Below, piece after piece: positions 45,862 through 56,420 of a DNA stretch of 64,000 nucleotides. The DNA comes from Hybos culiciformis. Its lineage: Eukaryota; Arthropoda; Insecta; Diptera; Hybotidae. The translations under genes and the position numbers were made by a program. How positions within the stretch are numbered: the first letter of the stretch is position 1; each line of letters begins with the position of its first letter. The stretch covers positions 70,867,430-70,931,429 of the forward strand of contig OZ023273.1 in assembly GCA_964007475.1 (NCBI GenBank). Direction: 5' to 3'. The notes under the pieces are model-generated. The model worked only from the letters and a program-made list of their open reading frames with translations. It did not search any database and was not told where the DNA came from.

Positions 45862-48852
45862 ATGATTACACCTGATCTAAAATTTCCTTGTTTATTTCTT
45901 AGAATGTTTAAATATCACGATCGAAGAAAGTCAGGATACAAATGTATTGCTTGTAATAATTCTAAAAGAAACTATGACGGCCGATTTTTTTCATTCCCAA
46001 AAGATAAAATTTTGAATGCAAAATGGGTTTTAAGATGCAACATTCCGAAAAATAATATTAATAAGAACTTTTTTATCTGTGATATTCATTTCGAGAAAAA
46101 ATATCTTGGTAAAAAGAAACTAAAGAAGAACGCAATCCCCACTTTGTTTAAAAATTGCGAAAATAAGAACACTGAAAAAATGCCGATATCGCCGAGTTTA
46201 AATATTTTTGATTTTACTGAAGATCAGCCTTTAGAGCCGTTTCAAAACAAAACAAAAATGATTCAAAATGAATTGAGTGAATTTTTAATATTTTCCAAAG
46301 AAATAGAGAGCTCAAGCTCAACATACGAATTTTCTTCTCCAATAGCTCAACCAGATATTGATAACATTGCTCCAACATCTCCTGTTATTCCTAAAACTAC
46401 TTTCTGTGAAAATTGCTTAAAATTTCAAAAACTTAAATCTTTTTATTATATAAAATGTGGTAAATTAGAGAGAACAAGTAAAATTATAAACCAAAGACGT
46501 AAATTTTTGAGAAACCGTAATGCTTGTTTAAAATTTGAAAATAAAAAATTGAAAGAACAAATAAAGAAAATGTCATTAAATAATTTAATCAATAATTCCA
46601 CTACTTTATCTAGCAATGCCAAGACATTAATCAAAATAAATTTCAAAAATAATCTAAAATATTCTGAAAAAGAAAAAAATTTAGCTTTAAACATTAATTT
46701 TAATTCTCCCAAAGGCTATCAATTTCTGCGTAATTCAGTTGAGTTAAAATTACCTCACCATACTTCCCTTACTAGATGGACTCCTATCAAGTACCTCGAC
46801 ATTGGGTTTAACGATAAAAATATTAATAGCTTAATGAACATCTTCTCTAAAATGGATTCAATTTCGAAAGAAGCGGTGCTTGTATTCGATGAAATTGCAA
46901 TACGGAAGGATTTAAATTACAATAGTGTTTTAGACGAAATCGTTGGTTTCTCCGATTATGGCTTCAAAAGAACTAATAAAGCAGCCAAGTATGTTTGTGT
47001 ATTTCTCCTAAGAGGCTTGATATCAAATTGGAAATATGTTCTCAGTTTTTATGCAGCAGAAAAGGGTATAAATGGTTCAGACCTCAAAGAAATATTGTTT
47101 ATGAATTTGAAAAAATCATTCAGTCTTAATGTTAATATTCGTGCAATAGTTTGTGACCAGGGTAGTAACAACAGAAAATGTTTTCAACTATTAGAAGTTA
47201 CTAAGGATAAACCAAATTTTATTTTTAATTTTAATGGTATAGATAACAAAATTTTTGCAATTTTTGATCCAATTCATTTTATAAAATCTCTTCGAAATAC
47301 ACTTTTAAAATATGACCTTCAAACTGATGACGGCCAGGTTTCATTCAAAATTATACAATCTTTATTTTTATATGAGGAAAATAATAAGAGAAAAATGTGT
47401 CCAAAATTGACAAAAAAACACATATTTCCAAATTCATTTGAAAAAATGAATGTTCGCTTGGCCACTCAAGTATTCAGCAATTCAGTTTCGGTTGCAATTA
47501 AAACACTTGTCGAATTAAAGAAATTTGTCTCAAAAAAAATTGTTGCCCTTTCTACAGCTGAATTCTTTCTAAAAATTAATAAATTATTTGATTGTTTCAA
47601 CAGTAAAAAATTATTTTCAAAAAACCCGTTTCAATCAGCAATACAAAAAAATAATACGGTTTTCCAATATTTAGTCGAAATGAAACAATATTTCTTAAAC
47701 GTGAAACCACTTTCACCAGTAAAAATATATTGCATTGATGGTATGATTCAAAGTTTGAATGCTGTTATTGGACTAAGTGGCGATATATTTTCATATTATG
47801 ATGAGACTTCCTGTTTTTATTTATTGACATCAAGACTAAATCAGGATATCATTGAAAATTTATTTGCACTAATCCGGTACAGAAATGGCTGTAATGTGAA
47901 TCCATCGCTAACGGAATTTACCAACACTTTGGCGAAATTAATGTTTGTGAAATTAATAAACCCAACAATTAAGGGATCTAATTGTGAAGAAGATGACGCC
48001 GAGTTTCTCTGTGCAAAAGATTTTTTAATTGAAGAAAATGACAATGAAATCAAAGAATTGGAAAATCCCGACGAAACAGTGGTTGATATAATAAATGATG
48101 TAAAAAATTATAAAGAAAAAGAAATCAAAAATACTCAAAACAATGAAATTCTGCAACATAATTCAGAGCGATACATTTGTGGATATGTCATTTACAAATT
48201 ATTTAAAAAAATATCTTGCGAAAAATGTAAAACTACTTTTTTAAAAAAATCCAATGACACTTTGGTACTTGAATCAGAACAATTTTTGTACCAAAAAAAT
48301 TATCAAAACGATTTGGATATTTTTCATTTAAAATTACCAACTGATGAACTCTTCGAGATATCAAGATTTCATATCAAAATTTTCGACGAATATTTTTCTA
48401 AAAACTTTCATAACAAAAAAATATTGGAAAATTCAATAAAATTCTGTTTGGAGGCTACAAAATCTTCCCCAAAATATTGTTATTGGTTTTCGGAAACTGA
48501 CTCTTGTAATGAACATAAAACTAAATTTTTGGAATTGTTGATTTTACTTTTAATTAGAAAGGGTGCGAAATTTTTGAAGGAAAGTTCTACTGTATCGCAT
48601 AAGCCGAAAAAAAAAATATGCAAAGCTGAAATAAAAAAAAAGTCATTAGCTAGCCACCCACTAACACTTTTTTTTAAACGCCAGATGACACGCCACGCTT
48701 TTTACTGCATTTTTCTGTTGGTGTATGGTGAACATGACGGTCCAATTATTCTAACACTCAACCTGCCACTCCAATTGACACTTTTTCACGTTAGTCCACA
48801 CACTAACAAAATTCAAACTGAACGGAAAAACGTCATTTGGATTGTCATTTAG
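45862..48852 (+). CDS. P-element (THAP9-like) transposase, intact, with MITE-derived C-terminus
   Basis: Single-exon frame of 996 codons. A THAP zinc-finger domain for DNA binding comes first: C28-x2-C31 ... W55 ... C73-x2-H76 and the AIPTLF box (91-96). A short leucine/lysine-rich region follows, then the P-type RNase H-like catalytic core with acidic candidates D343 (VLVFDEIAI), D432 (AIVCDQGSNN) and E665 (QDIIENLFALIR), and the conserved FDPIHFIKSLRN at 469-480. The product would cut and paste P-type elements in the nucleus. The first ATG gives 14 extra residues before the likely THAP start (M15 at 45904). Residues from about 929 are encoded by the MITE at 48647-49078, so the native C-terminus ended soon after. 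No disabling stop or frameshift is seen. Whether the foreign tail allows activity is unknown. Confidence 0.92.
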   Translation: MITPDLKFPCLFLRMFKYHDRRKSGYKCIACNNSKRNYDGRFFSFPKDKILNAKWVLRCNIPKNNINKNFFICDIHFEKKYLGKKKLKKNAIPTLFKNCENKNTEKMPISPSLNIFDFTEDQPLEPFQNKTKMIQNELSEFLIFSKEIESSSSTYEFSSPIAQPDIDNIAPTSPVIPKTTFCENCLKFQKLKSFYYIKCGKLERTSKIINQRRKFLRNRNACLKFENKKLKEQIKKMSLNNLINNSTTLSSNAKTLIKINFKNNLKYSEKEKNLALNINFNSPKGYQFLRNSVELKLPHHTSLTRWTPIKYLDIGFNDKNINSLMNIFSKMDSISKEAVLVFDEIAIRKDLNYNSVLDEIVGFSDYGFKRTNKAAKYVCVFLLRGLISNWKYVLSFYAAEKGINGSDLKEILFMNLKKSFSLNVNIRAIVCDQGSNNRKCFQLLEVTKDKPNFIFNFNGIDNKIFAIFDPIHFIKSLRNTLLKYDLQTDDGQVSFKIIQSLFLYEENNKRKMCPKLTKKHIFPNSFEKMNVRLATQVFSNSVSVAIKTLVELKKFVSKKIVALSTAEFFLKINKLFDCFNSKKLFSKNPFQSAIQKNNTVFQYLVEMKQYFLNVKPLSPVKIYCIDGMIQSLNAVIGLSGDIFSYYDETSCFYLLTSRLNQDIIENLFALIRYRNGCNVNPSLTEFTNTLAKLMFVKLINPTIKGSNCEEDDAEFLCAKDFLIEENDNEIKELENPDETVVDIINDVKNYKEKEIKNTQNNEILQHNSERYICGYVIYKLFKKISCEKCKTTFLKKSNDTLVLESEQFLYQKNYQNDLDIFHLKLPTDELFEISRFHIKIFDEYFSKNFHNKKILENSIKFCLEATKSSPKYCYWFSETDSCNEHKTKFLELLILLLIRKGAKFLKESSTVSHKPKKKICKAEIKKKSLASHPLTLFFKRQMTRHAFYCIFLLVYGEHDGPIILTLNLPLQLTLFHVSPHTNKIQTERKNVIWIVI

Positions 48853-49078
48853 AATTAAAAAATTTTAGACACTCCACACGCCATTCCAAAGAACAACAAT
48901 TTGTGAGGCTTATAAAAGCTCCTTAACTGTCGTTCAACCTTCCACTTTTTTCAGCGTTTTAACTGCGTAGTGTGTGTGCAAAGAGCTTTTGCTGAAATGC
49001 CACTTAAACTGACAGTTTTTTTGAAAGAAAAACCGTGAGTTTTTTTTCATGAAAAAAGTGTTAGTGGGTGGCTAGCTA
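48647..49078. mobile_element. MITE inserted into the 3' end of the P transposase gene, 432 bp
   Basis: Ends TAGCTAGCCACCCACTAACA and its exact reverse complement, extending for about 27 bp on each side. If TA is the duplicated target, the element proper begins GCTAGCC, as in Tc1/mariner-type MITEs; the palindromic TAGCTA makes this ambiguous. It supplies the last ~68 codons and the stop of the transposase frame. Confidence 0.85.
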
Positions 49079-49114
49079 TTGGTTCAAAAATAGATATAAA
49101 AACTTGTCTCTATT

Positions 49115-49122
49115 ATTAATAA
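49115..49122 (+). terminator. Candidate polyadenylation signal of the P transposase
   Basis: AATAAA within TTATTAATAAATTT, about 260 bases after the stop, beyond the MITE. It would have been only a few tens of bases from the original stop before the MITE inserted. Confidence 0.35.
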
Positions 49123-49956
49123 ATTTATGATTTCATACTTGAACTTTTATTTTAATCATAATAAAAAAAAACATTCACATTGCATACACATACACAATAA
49201 AAATAATATTTAATACAAAAAAAAAATTCTTTCATTCACAGTTTCAGTAATTTTAAAAAAGCTTTAAAAGGTCTTTGATGAGAGCGATATTATAAAAAAA
49301 GAAAGCTTTAAGCTTATGGGGTTGTCAACTAATAATTTTTCGTATTTTTTTTATTGGAATTTTTTGTTTGAACTGCATTCTCTATGTTATATTTTCTTTA
49401 TGGTAGTAGCTAGCCTCGGATTATTTATGGTTAAATTAAATTTATCAAACTCACTAACACTAATATAAATTATTGTTGTTATTATACGGATTGTCCTTAG
49501 CTAATGACAAAATCCTACGTTACAGACAATCTGTACTTTGTGAACGATAAAATCTGACCGCTAAAGTCCTTAAATACACAGAAAAAAATAAATTAGAATA
49601 ATTGACTAAACATAATTAAATAAATCAGATTTCTTTAATTTAACTTATATTTTAAACAAATTAATTACTTGAATAGTTGAAAAAAAATTCAAAACTGACT
49701 GATTTTTCTAATGAAAATTCATTGATTTGAGTTTTAAAATACAAATAATTAATTGAAAGAATTATTAAATTCAATAGTTGTTTTTAACAATTCATTTATT
49801 TGAAATATTAAAACAAATTTGTTAAAATCAAAATTAAGGTAAATTTTAAAATTATCTAAACATTATGTGATTCAGCAAATTTAATTATTGGATTTGAAAT
49901 AAATATTTCAATATATCAACTACAAAAATAGTAGAATTGTACAATAACATTCTTTG

Positions 49957-50217
49957 ACAATTCGTCTATCTAGTTCTTAAGTGCCGTATACGCATTTTGG
50001 CACTTTTGGAGTTAGGGATTGCTTCATACTAACTCGAAGGCGAGCTTTCAAACGCTCTTCTCGAAATTTCAATAGCTCCCTCCGTTCTCGAGATATTTTT
50101 CCCCCCTATTTGACGTGTATGCTAAATTGGAACCAATTGTTTGAGTCTAAAAACTTCAAACTCAATTTGCCACGAAAAATGCGTATACGGCACTTAAGAA
50201 CTAGATAGACGAATTGT
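49957..50217. mobile_element. MITE family A, copy 2
   Basis: Starts ACAATTCGTCTATCTAG and ends with its reverse complement. Matches 6026-6286 through the interior with scattered substitutions (CACTTTTGGAGTTAG, CATACTAACTCGAAGGCGA, GTTCTCGAGATATTT). Confidence 0.8.
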
Positions 50218-50274
50218 AGAAAGTTTTCATAGAAACCGATTTTATATTGTCTATTAATACATTGTTGTATATCA

Positions 50275-50520
50275 CTGACATAGCTCAGTGGAAGAATTCA
50301 TAACATTGAACAAAACGGTTAAGCAACGCCTCGTTGTGATAGAACTTAGATGGGTGACCGACCAAAAAAGCTAAAAAAAAAAAGCAATGTCTCGTAGTGA
50401 TAGTACTTAGATGTGTGACCAACCAAAAAAGTTAAAAAAAAAAGAAAAAAAAAAAAAAAAAACAAAAAAAAAAAACCAAAAAAGTTAAAAAAAAAAAAAA
50501 TTAAAAAAAAATCAAAAAAA
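50275..50520 (+). mobile_element. Pol III SINE-like unit with tRNA-like and 5S-rRNA-like parts and an A-rich tail
   Basis: TAGCTCAGTGG (50281-50291) matches a tRNA-type A box. GGTTAAGCAACG and ACTTAGATGGGTGACCG (about 50318-50360) match the conserved 3' half of 5S rRNA (GCTAAGCA... and ACTTGGATGGGTGACCG). A second, more diverged partial unit follows at about 50380-50427, then nearly 100 bases of A-rich tail. It is not a functional 5S gene. Confidence 0.65.
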
Positions 50521-51516
50521 ACATTTGAGTTGTTTTTTGTATTTGAGGGGTCAAAAACGGATAATGCAAATTAGATATTTCATTTAAATTAGTAAATGAA
50601 TCAAATAATTACGATTTGTAGCAAATCATTTAATTAAGAATAGCTGGCGCAATTAAACAGTTTAAATGGCTAAAATTCAATCACAAACATTAGATGATTT
50701 TATTTGAAGTTTAGATTAAAAGGCTACTCTTTTTTTTCTGTGTACAGACAAATCCTACAAAAAGTCGTTGAGTAATGCAATCCTACCTCAAAACTTCTGC
50801 AAAGGGAAATTTTATAATTTCCCATAATAGTCCGTATTCTGGGTGTACTTTTTAGTTGACCTTAGCTAAGCACTTTGAATATTTTGATTAAAAACAAGTA
50901 AAAAAAAAAGAATTTTAACAAAATTTTTTGTTTTCCTAAATAAAATTTAAAATTTTATATTTTTATTTAAATAAAATATAAAATTTTAAATAAAAATATA
51001 AAATTTTTAATTTTATTTACATATTTTATCAAATTTAGTTCAACCAATATATGTACTTTAAAAAGGTTTATATCGAGTTCTTGTTTACATTTTCTACATA
51101 GCTATTCTCCTTCCTTTATGATGATTTTTTTTTCAATCAATAATGCAAATTAATGTTTTTTTATCAGCTTATAAATTCGTTTTTCTTCAACGAATGTAAA
51201 AAAATCTGTTGAAAACTGAGTAACTTATATCTTATATTAATCTTTTCTTTATTAAAAGTAAAAAATAGCAAACATTAACATTTTTAATAAACGATTTCAC
51301 TTGCTCGATTAGATATAATTAAAAACAAATAGAAAAATATATATGTATATGAAAAAAAGAAAGAAAAAAGAGAAACTGCAACCTTCTCTCTGCCATCCGA
51401 ATCGTTCCAAAACTTTAGACAATGTCTCTAGCATATAAGTAACCAGAAAATGAATTCTTTTTTCATAAATGTTTTCTATGCGAAATATGAAAAAGGAATA
51501 TCTGGAATTCCGTGCA

Positions 51517-51832
51517 TATAAATAAAAATAAATAAATAAAAATAAAATTTTAAAAACAACGTTTTATAACGGAAAAGCAAAAAATATAATCAGATAATAA
51601 TTGATAACCTCATACCGATTTCCCTGAAAATTAATTCTCACGAAAAACGTGGGGCGCGTGTGATAAACGATATTGTTCAATTTTACGCGCCCCACGTTTT
51701 TCGTGAGAATTAATTTTCAGGGAAATCGGTATGAGGTTATCAATTATTATCTGATTATATTTTTTGCTTTTCCGTTATAAAAACGTTGTTTTTAAAATTT
51801 TATTTTTATTTATTTATTTATTTTTTTCTTTT
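51517..51832. repeat. Near-perfect palindrome, arms about 135-140 bp, 27-bp loop
   Basis: Left arm through GATTTCCCTGAAAATTAATT to GTGGGGCGCG (ends about 51658), right arm from CGCGCCCCAC (51686) outward. The arms differ by a single base insertion (GTTTTATAACGG versus GTTTTTATAACGG) in the part I compared. The outermost A/T-rich ends (AATAAATAAATAAA type) make exact limits uncertain. No coding content. Confidence 0.9.
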
Positions 51833-52535
51833 TTAATCTTATTTGAATCGAATTAAGCCTTGAAATCCTAAATTTCTAAATTTGCTTTTTAGCCCCCTCC
51901 CCGGAGTCCTGGGACCTCAGATGGAGTTCCTGCGATATCCAGTCTTTAATCCAGGTATTTCGATCCAACGCTATAACATTTTATCGGAATATACGTAAAT
52001 TCCAAAACCGGCTTCTAAGGTAGCCCTCCATCGGGGCTTCGGATAAAAATTTCTAATATTCTATAACAATCTCGGATCTCAATGCTACTTAAGTTCAAAA
52101 TTTCAGCCAAATCGGTACAGTGGCGTGATTTCGGAATCAGTGGAACTATGGATGGAACCGTGGAACCACAAAAATTTTTACATTATGTTGCATTGTCATC
52201 CATTTCTGACCTATGCTCCAATTTTCAAGCCTCTATCTCATCTAGAAGTACCTGAAAAATTGATTTCAAAATTTGTACCGAACAACAAAGTGAACTAATA
52301 AAAACGTTTTAATTTTAAAAATCAAAAAAGTAAAATCTAAAATTTCTTATTTAAATTTTCTCAAAATTTCTTAGCGCATTAGAAAATAAAAATTTAATAG
52401 GAAGCAAGGGATAACAAAGTTTTTGTAATAATTGTCTGTGCGAGAGATAAAAATTTTTTGGTCATAAGTATTTTAAATAATAAATTTATTTAAATTAAAA
52501 TCGTATTCCTAATTTGCATGAGTTTAGTGTTTAGG

Positions 52536-52647
52536 TCCTCTTATCGCTGATTAAGTTTTATTTTCTTCATCCAACCCAGGCAGGGGCCATGTCCTCTTAT
52601 CGCTGATTAAGTTTTATTTTCTTCATCCAACCCAGGCAGGGGCCATT
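52536..52647 (+). repeat. 56-bp direct tandem duplication
   Basis: TCCTCTTATCGCTGATTAAG through CAGGCAGGGGCCAT occurs twice back to back with almost no difference, starting at 52536 and 52592. Confidence 0.85.
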
Positions 52648-52930
52648 TCCCCCTCCGGGCGCCTATGGATTCAATACAGAGTAGGAAACAGAAATATATG
52701 TAAAAAAAAATAAACACATTCACTCAATTTTTGTTCATGCATTTTACAAGACAATTTGTATTAATTTTTATTTTTAATAAATTTTATGTGTTTAGCTTAA
52801 AAACATTTAAAAAAAGGCAGAATTTTTGAAATTTCATTAAATTTGTATTTCCTTAAACAAAATATAAGCATATTATTAATAAATGTTACAAATTATTCTT
52901 TAAAATCTGAAATACAACAAATGACACATT

Positions 52931-54143
52931 TCAATATGGCCAGTGGAAGCTGGTGGCCTTTTTTAGTCCGGAGGCAACAAAATTTTTAATTTCGAAAGAA
53001 AAAAATAGATTTTTTATTATTTAGATATAATTGGTCCCTGTTAGTTTAGATAAAGATTATTGTGTTAAAATTTTTACACCAGAATTCATATTTTACATAC
53101 CATTCAAAAGGAAAAAAAAAGAAGGAAATAGCTAATTTTAAATTAAAACAAAATTTTGCAATTAATATTGCTAGTGATATTATCCGAAAATTTTTAGAAC
53201 AAACGAATTCTAAATAAAATAATTTCGATTAGTACAATTTGTTATCAAAAATAATTTAACTACACTAAAAAAATGTTTTTATTTAGAATATTTTAGCAAT
53301 ATTTTTTATTGCAGACTTTCGGAAATTCGTTAAAAAAAAAAATATTTCTGTAATTCAAAATTAATTTTGGCGCAGTGAAAAAAACTATATTCTTAGTCGC
53401 TAAAAAAACAAAATAATATTGCAATAGGCTCGCCTCTATGGAATTTTATTTTCGCACGACAAAGCAACTTTTTTTAGGCAACAAACTGCATTTCTATAAT
53501 ATTTTAGATGTTGCAAGGTTATTGCTGCACAGAAATAAAATGTTTCTAGAGGCTTGCCTATATGAAATTTTGTATACAAATAAAAAAAATATTCATAGTG
53601 CAGAAAATAAACAAGCAACAAACTGCATTTCTATACATTTTTAGTTATTGCCACTTTGTTTCTCAACGAAAACAAAATGTTTTTAGAGGCTGGCCTCTAT
53701 GGAATACATATAATTATATGTAATATTTTTATTATGTTGCTTAACCAAAAAGAAAATGTTTCGAGAGGCTATATGGAGTATTTTTACATGAATACAAGAA
53801 ATATTCATAGTGGAGAAAATACAAAGCAACAAACTGCAATTTTATTTTTAGTTATTGTCACGTTGGTTATTGCTTAGCAAAATAAAATGTTTTTAGAGGC
53901 TTGCCTATATTCGAATAATGAATAAAGAATAAAGAATACAAGGAATATTGATAGTGGAAAAATATAAATCATGTGTAATAAAAAATTTATGAAAGTATAA
54001 AGAATGCATCTACATATTATTTATTGATAGAACTAAAGTATATCATTTTGTATATAATGAAGTAGAGGTTAATTTTTTGTTTGCTGTTTCGAAACTTTTG
54101 AGGAGGCAGTGCCTCCTAAGCCTCTTCTGACGAGCCGCCTATA
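52931..54143. mobile_element. Probable degenerate TIR element with internal tandem units
   Basis: Ends show loosely related sequence (left AGTGGAAGCTGGTGGCC, right read inward GGCGGCTCGTCAGAAGAGGC) reminiscent of hAT-type CAGTGGCGG ends. Between 53425 and 53900 a unit of about 130 bp recurs four to five times with GAGGCTTGCCTATAT, TATTCATAGTG, GCAACAAACTGC and AAAATGTTT. The short open frames here follow these repeats and are not genes. Confidence 0.45.
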
Positions 54144-54514
54144 TGCCCATATAAAATTTTTTAATGTATATTATTTTAAAACGAAATGTCATAGCTGTCC
54201 TTATCGTAGGGGGTTGCAGAAGTTATTTGCAGGATTTTGGAGAAAATGGAATTCCTTAGCTACGGACAATCTGTACTTACTGAACGTACTAGTAAAATTT
54301 TGTTTTAAAATTTTACATGGAGTTCTATCACAATACGATAAAAAACTCTTATAAGATAAAAAAAAAATAAACTTTGATTTACTTTTTGTATGGAAGCAAT
54401 AAAATGGAACTCAAATGCTCCGAATTTAAACGGGTTTCGAAAACTTCGAATATGTGATTCGAAAGATATTGTTTTAAGTAGGATGAAACTGATAATAACA
54501 AAAAAAACATGAAA

Positions 54515-54625
54515 ATAGCGATACGATACTATAGAACCAAACAGACGAATTGTCAATTGTTGTACCATACTTAGTAGTAGCTTGCCTCGGATTATTATTT
54601 ATGGTTAAATTCAATTTTTCAAACA
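54515..54625. repeat. Related copy of the P-element target region (empty site)
   Basis: GCGATACGATACTATAGAAC through TGTACCATACTTAGTAGTAG matches 44908-44970, and CTTGCCTCGGATTAT then TTTATGGTTAAAT matches 49410-49440. The P element is absent, so this is the pre-insertion arrangement. Confidence 0.85.
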
Positions 54626-54743
54626 AAAATTGCACAAGTGGTTGCGATTTTTCTTCAGCAAAATTGGTATTAAAATCGCCAGCTAGAATAAGCGGAAGTA
54701 AATGTGAATTTGTTTTACAAAATGCGGCCCGCCGCTCCGCCAC
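54552..54743 (-). pseudogene. Endonuclease/exonuclease/phosphatase fragment, Helentron- or LINE-type
   Basis: Minus-strand reading SHLLPLILAGDFNTNF, EEKSQPLVQFLFEKLNLTIN and RQATTKYGTTID resembles the middle of the EEP endonuclease carried by Helentron-type and non-LTR elements (GDFN motif, then TT..GTTID). It stops abruptly after TTID, where the unrelated CAATTCGTCTG inverted-repeat sequence begins. Thus it is a truncated remnant. Confidence 0.65.
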
Positions 54744-55292
54744 CCTTCACTTTTTGAAAAATTAATTTCTCGTCAAAGTTCTGTTTAAAAAACGTATGAA
54801 GTAAAGTATGAAAATTTTGACGGGCCATAACTTGGGAATTGGGCCTTTCCCGCAAAAACCGTCCCGGATTTAAAATTTTAGGGACCGCCTCTACCACCTA
54901 CCGAAAAATAGGGCAAATCGGGCACAAAAAAAATTTTCAATACCAAAATGTATGAAAACTTTGGGAGGCCTTTTCTCCGAAACGGGGCTTTTGCCCCAAG
55001 AACTGATTTCAGGGGGCCTACCGCGTATTTCTAATTTCAAGAATCCGAATTCGAATTTTTAATTTTCTAACCGCCTAATTCGAAAATGGCATCATATTTG
55101 ATTCGAATTTTATTTTTCCTGATTCGAAATAAGCATTGGCAGAATCCGATTAACTATGTAATTCGAAATTCGAATGGATAAATTCGGATTTGAATTGGTT
55201 TTCATTCTATAACGATTTTGTTATCGAATGCGAATATTTTTAACTTTTTAAAGAAAATTAAAAAAAAAAATTTAAAATGGAAATGAAACTAA

Positions 55293-56325
55293 GGGCCGTT
55301 TGCACCGATTAAACTTAAATATTTAAGCTTTAGTTAAGTATAAAAGTAACACTTTACTACTTGCACCAAATTTAAAGTTCCACTTAAAATTGCTTAAGTT
55401 TAATTTAAATTAAGTGATAGATTTTGTGAACTTAAAATTTTAAATTCTAGTTATATTCGATATTTGTATGAAAAAATATTTTATTAGGAACAAATACCTA
55501 GAAAAATTACTACATCTAAACCTAAAATTATAACAAAATATTTTTTTGTTAACAACAAATCAAATTTTTTCTATGTCAAATTTGGACACTTCTTTTTTTT
55601 TTATTTTTTTTTTTACAGATACCTACTTACCTTCATATTTTTATTAGAAATAATTTTTTTCTTTTTTTTTTTAATTAATTTGTCTAATTTCAACTAAATT
55701 TAAACCCAAAATAAAAAAAAAATTATTTATTTATTTTTGAAATTCATGGGAAATTTAATTAAGTAAAACTTAGAGTCTGTTCACTTATTAAACGATTGAA
55801 AAAAAAAAGAAATCTCCCTTTTCTGTAAAACAAATGTCACAATTTCTAAATTGAGGACGTAATTTTCTGCATTCTGTATAATCAGCTAAAATCAACTACT
55901 TATAAAATAATATTTGGCTGACTGAAATCAAAAACTTATAATAATACGTAACCGACCGAATTTTCTTACCCATTTTTGCCGCTTTTTTCTTTTCTATACA
56001 ATTTTAGTTTTTGAATTCACTTAAAAGTAGACCTACAAATTTAGTTTGTTATGGGAAATTTAAAATTTACCTTTGTGAACGGCTTTAGGACAAAATTATT
56101 TCATTTTTTTAAATAACAGCAGTAAAATCGTGTCGTTCACAAATTATAAAACGTGGAATATTAAATCCGATTTAAATTTTTTCAATAATCGCTAATAAGT
56201 GACCAGACTCTTAGTTAAGTTTATCATAATTTTTTCAAAGCAACTTACTTAAATTTAATTTTAACTTAAATTTAAATAGAACTTAGTTAAGTCTAACTTT
56301 TAAGTTTAATCAATGCAAACGGCCC
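55293..56325. mobile_element. Harbinger-like TIR element, 1033 bp, TAA target duplication
   Basis: Starts GGGCCGTTTGCACCGATTAA and ends (reverse) GGGCCGTTTGCATTGATTAA, flanked by TAA (55290-55292, 56326-56328). Subterminal zones repeat TTAAGTTTAA/CTTAACTAAG motifs. Contains MITE family D copy 2. Confidence 0.78.
55774..56209. mobile_element. MITE family D, copy 2
   Basis: Starts AGTCTGTTCACTTATTA and ends (reverse) AGTCTGGTCACTTATTA, flanked by CTTAG (55769-55773, 56210-56214). Interior matches 13407-14368 without the LINE and micro-foldback insertions. Nested in the 55293-56325 element. Confidence 0.78.
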
Positions 56326-56420
56326 TAAAGAGTGTAAAATTAAAAATGCAATTATTTTTATTAAAAATATCTTTTTAAAATTTAATAAAAATACATAGGT
56401 ATATTTTTTTTTGTCCTTAA

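Larger units (their letters stand above)
44972..49402 (+). mobile_element. Complete P-superfamily transposon, about 4.43 kb, GTAGTAGC target duplication
   Basis: Flanked by GTAGTAGC at 44964-44971 and 49403-49410; 8-bp duplications are the rule for P elements. The ends carry imperfect inverted repeats: CATAGAGAA then AGTTCAAACAA occur at both ends with 3 different bases between. The outermost bases differ (left AGAGAGTAGG, right read inward CATAAAG). If the duplication is only GTAGTAG, the element has CA...TG termini. It encodes an intact THAP transposase. The unoccupied target survives in a related sequence at 54574-54581, flanked on both sides by matching DNA. Confidence 0.88.
49577..50742. 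mobile_element. TA-flanked TIR element, 1166 bp, carrying two further insertions
   Basis: Starts CACAGAAAAAAA and ends TTTTTTTTCTGTG, flanked by TA (49575-49576, 50743-50744). The short T/A-rich TIR makes the boundary moderately sure. Inside are MITE family A copy 2 and the 5S/tRNA-like unit. Confidence 0.6.

Noticed and set aside
50317..50363. Functional 5S rRNA gene
   Set aside because: Only the 3' half-like region is present, with substitutions, and it is joined to an A-rich tail; better explained as a SINE-like copy.
53436..53877. Several short frames on both strands
   Set aside because: They follow a degenerate ~130-bp tandem repeat and repeat their own text (NKMFLEA, HSAENK).
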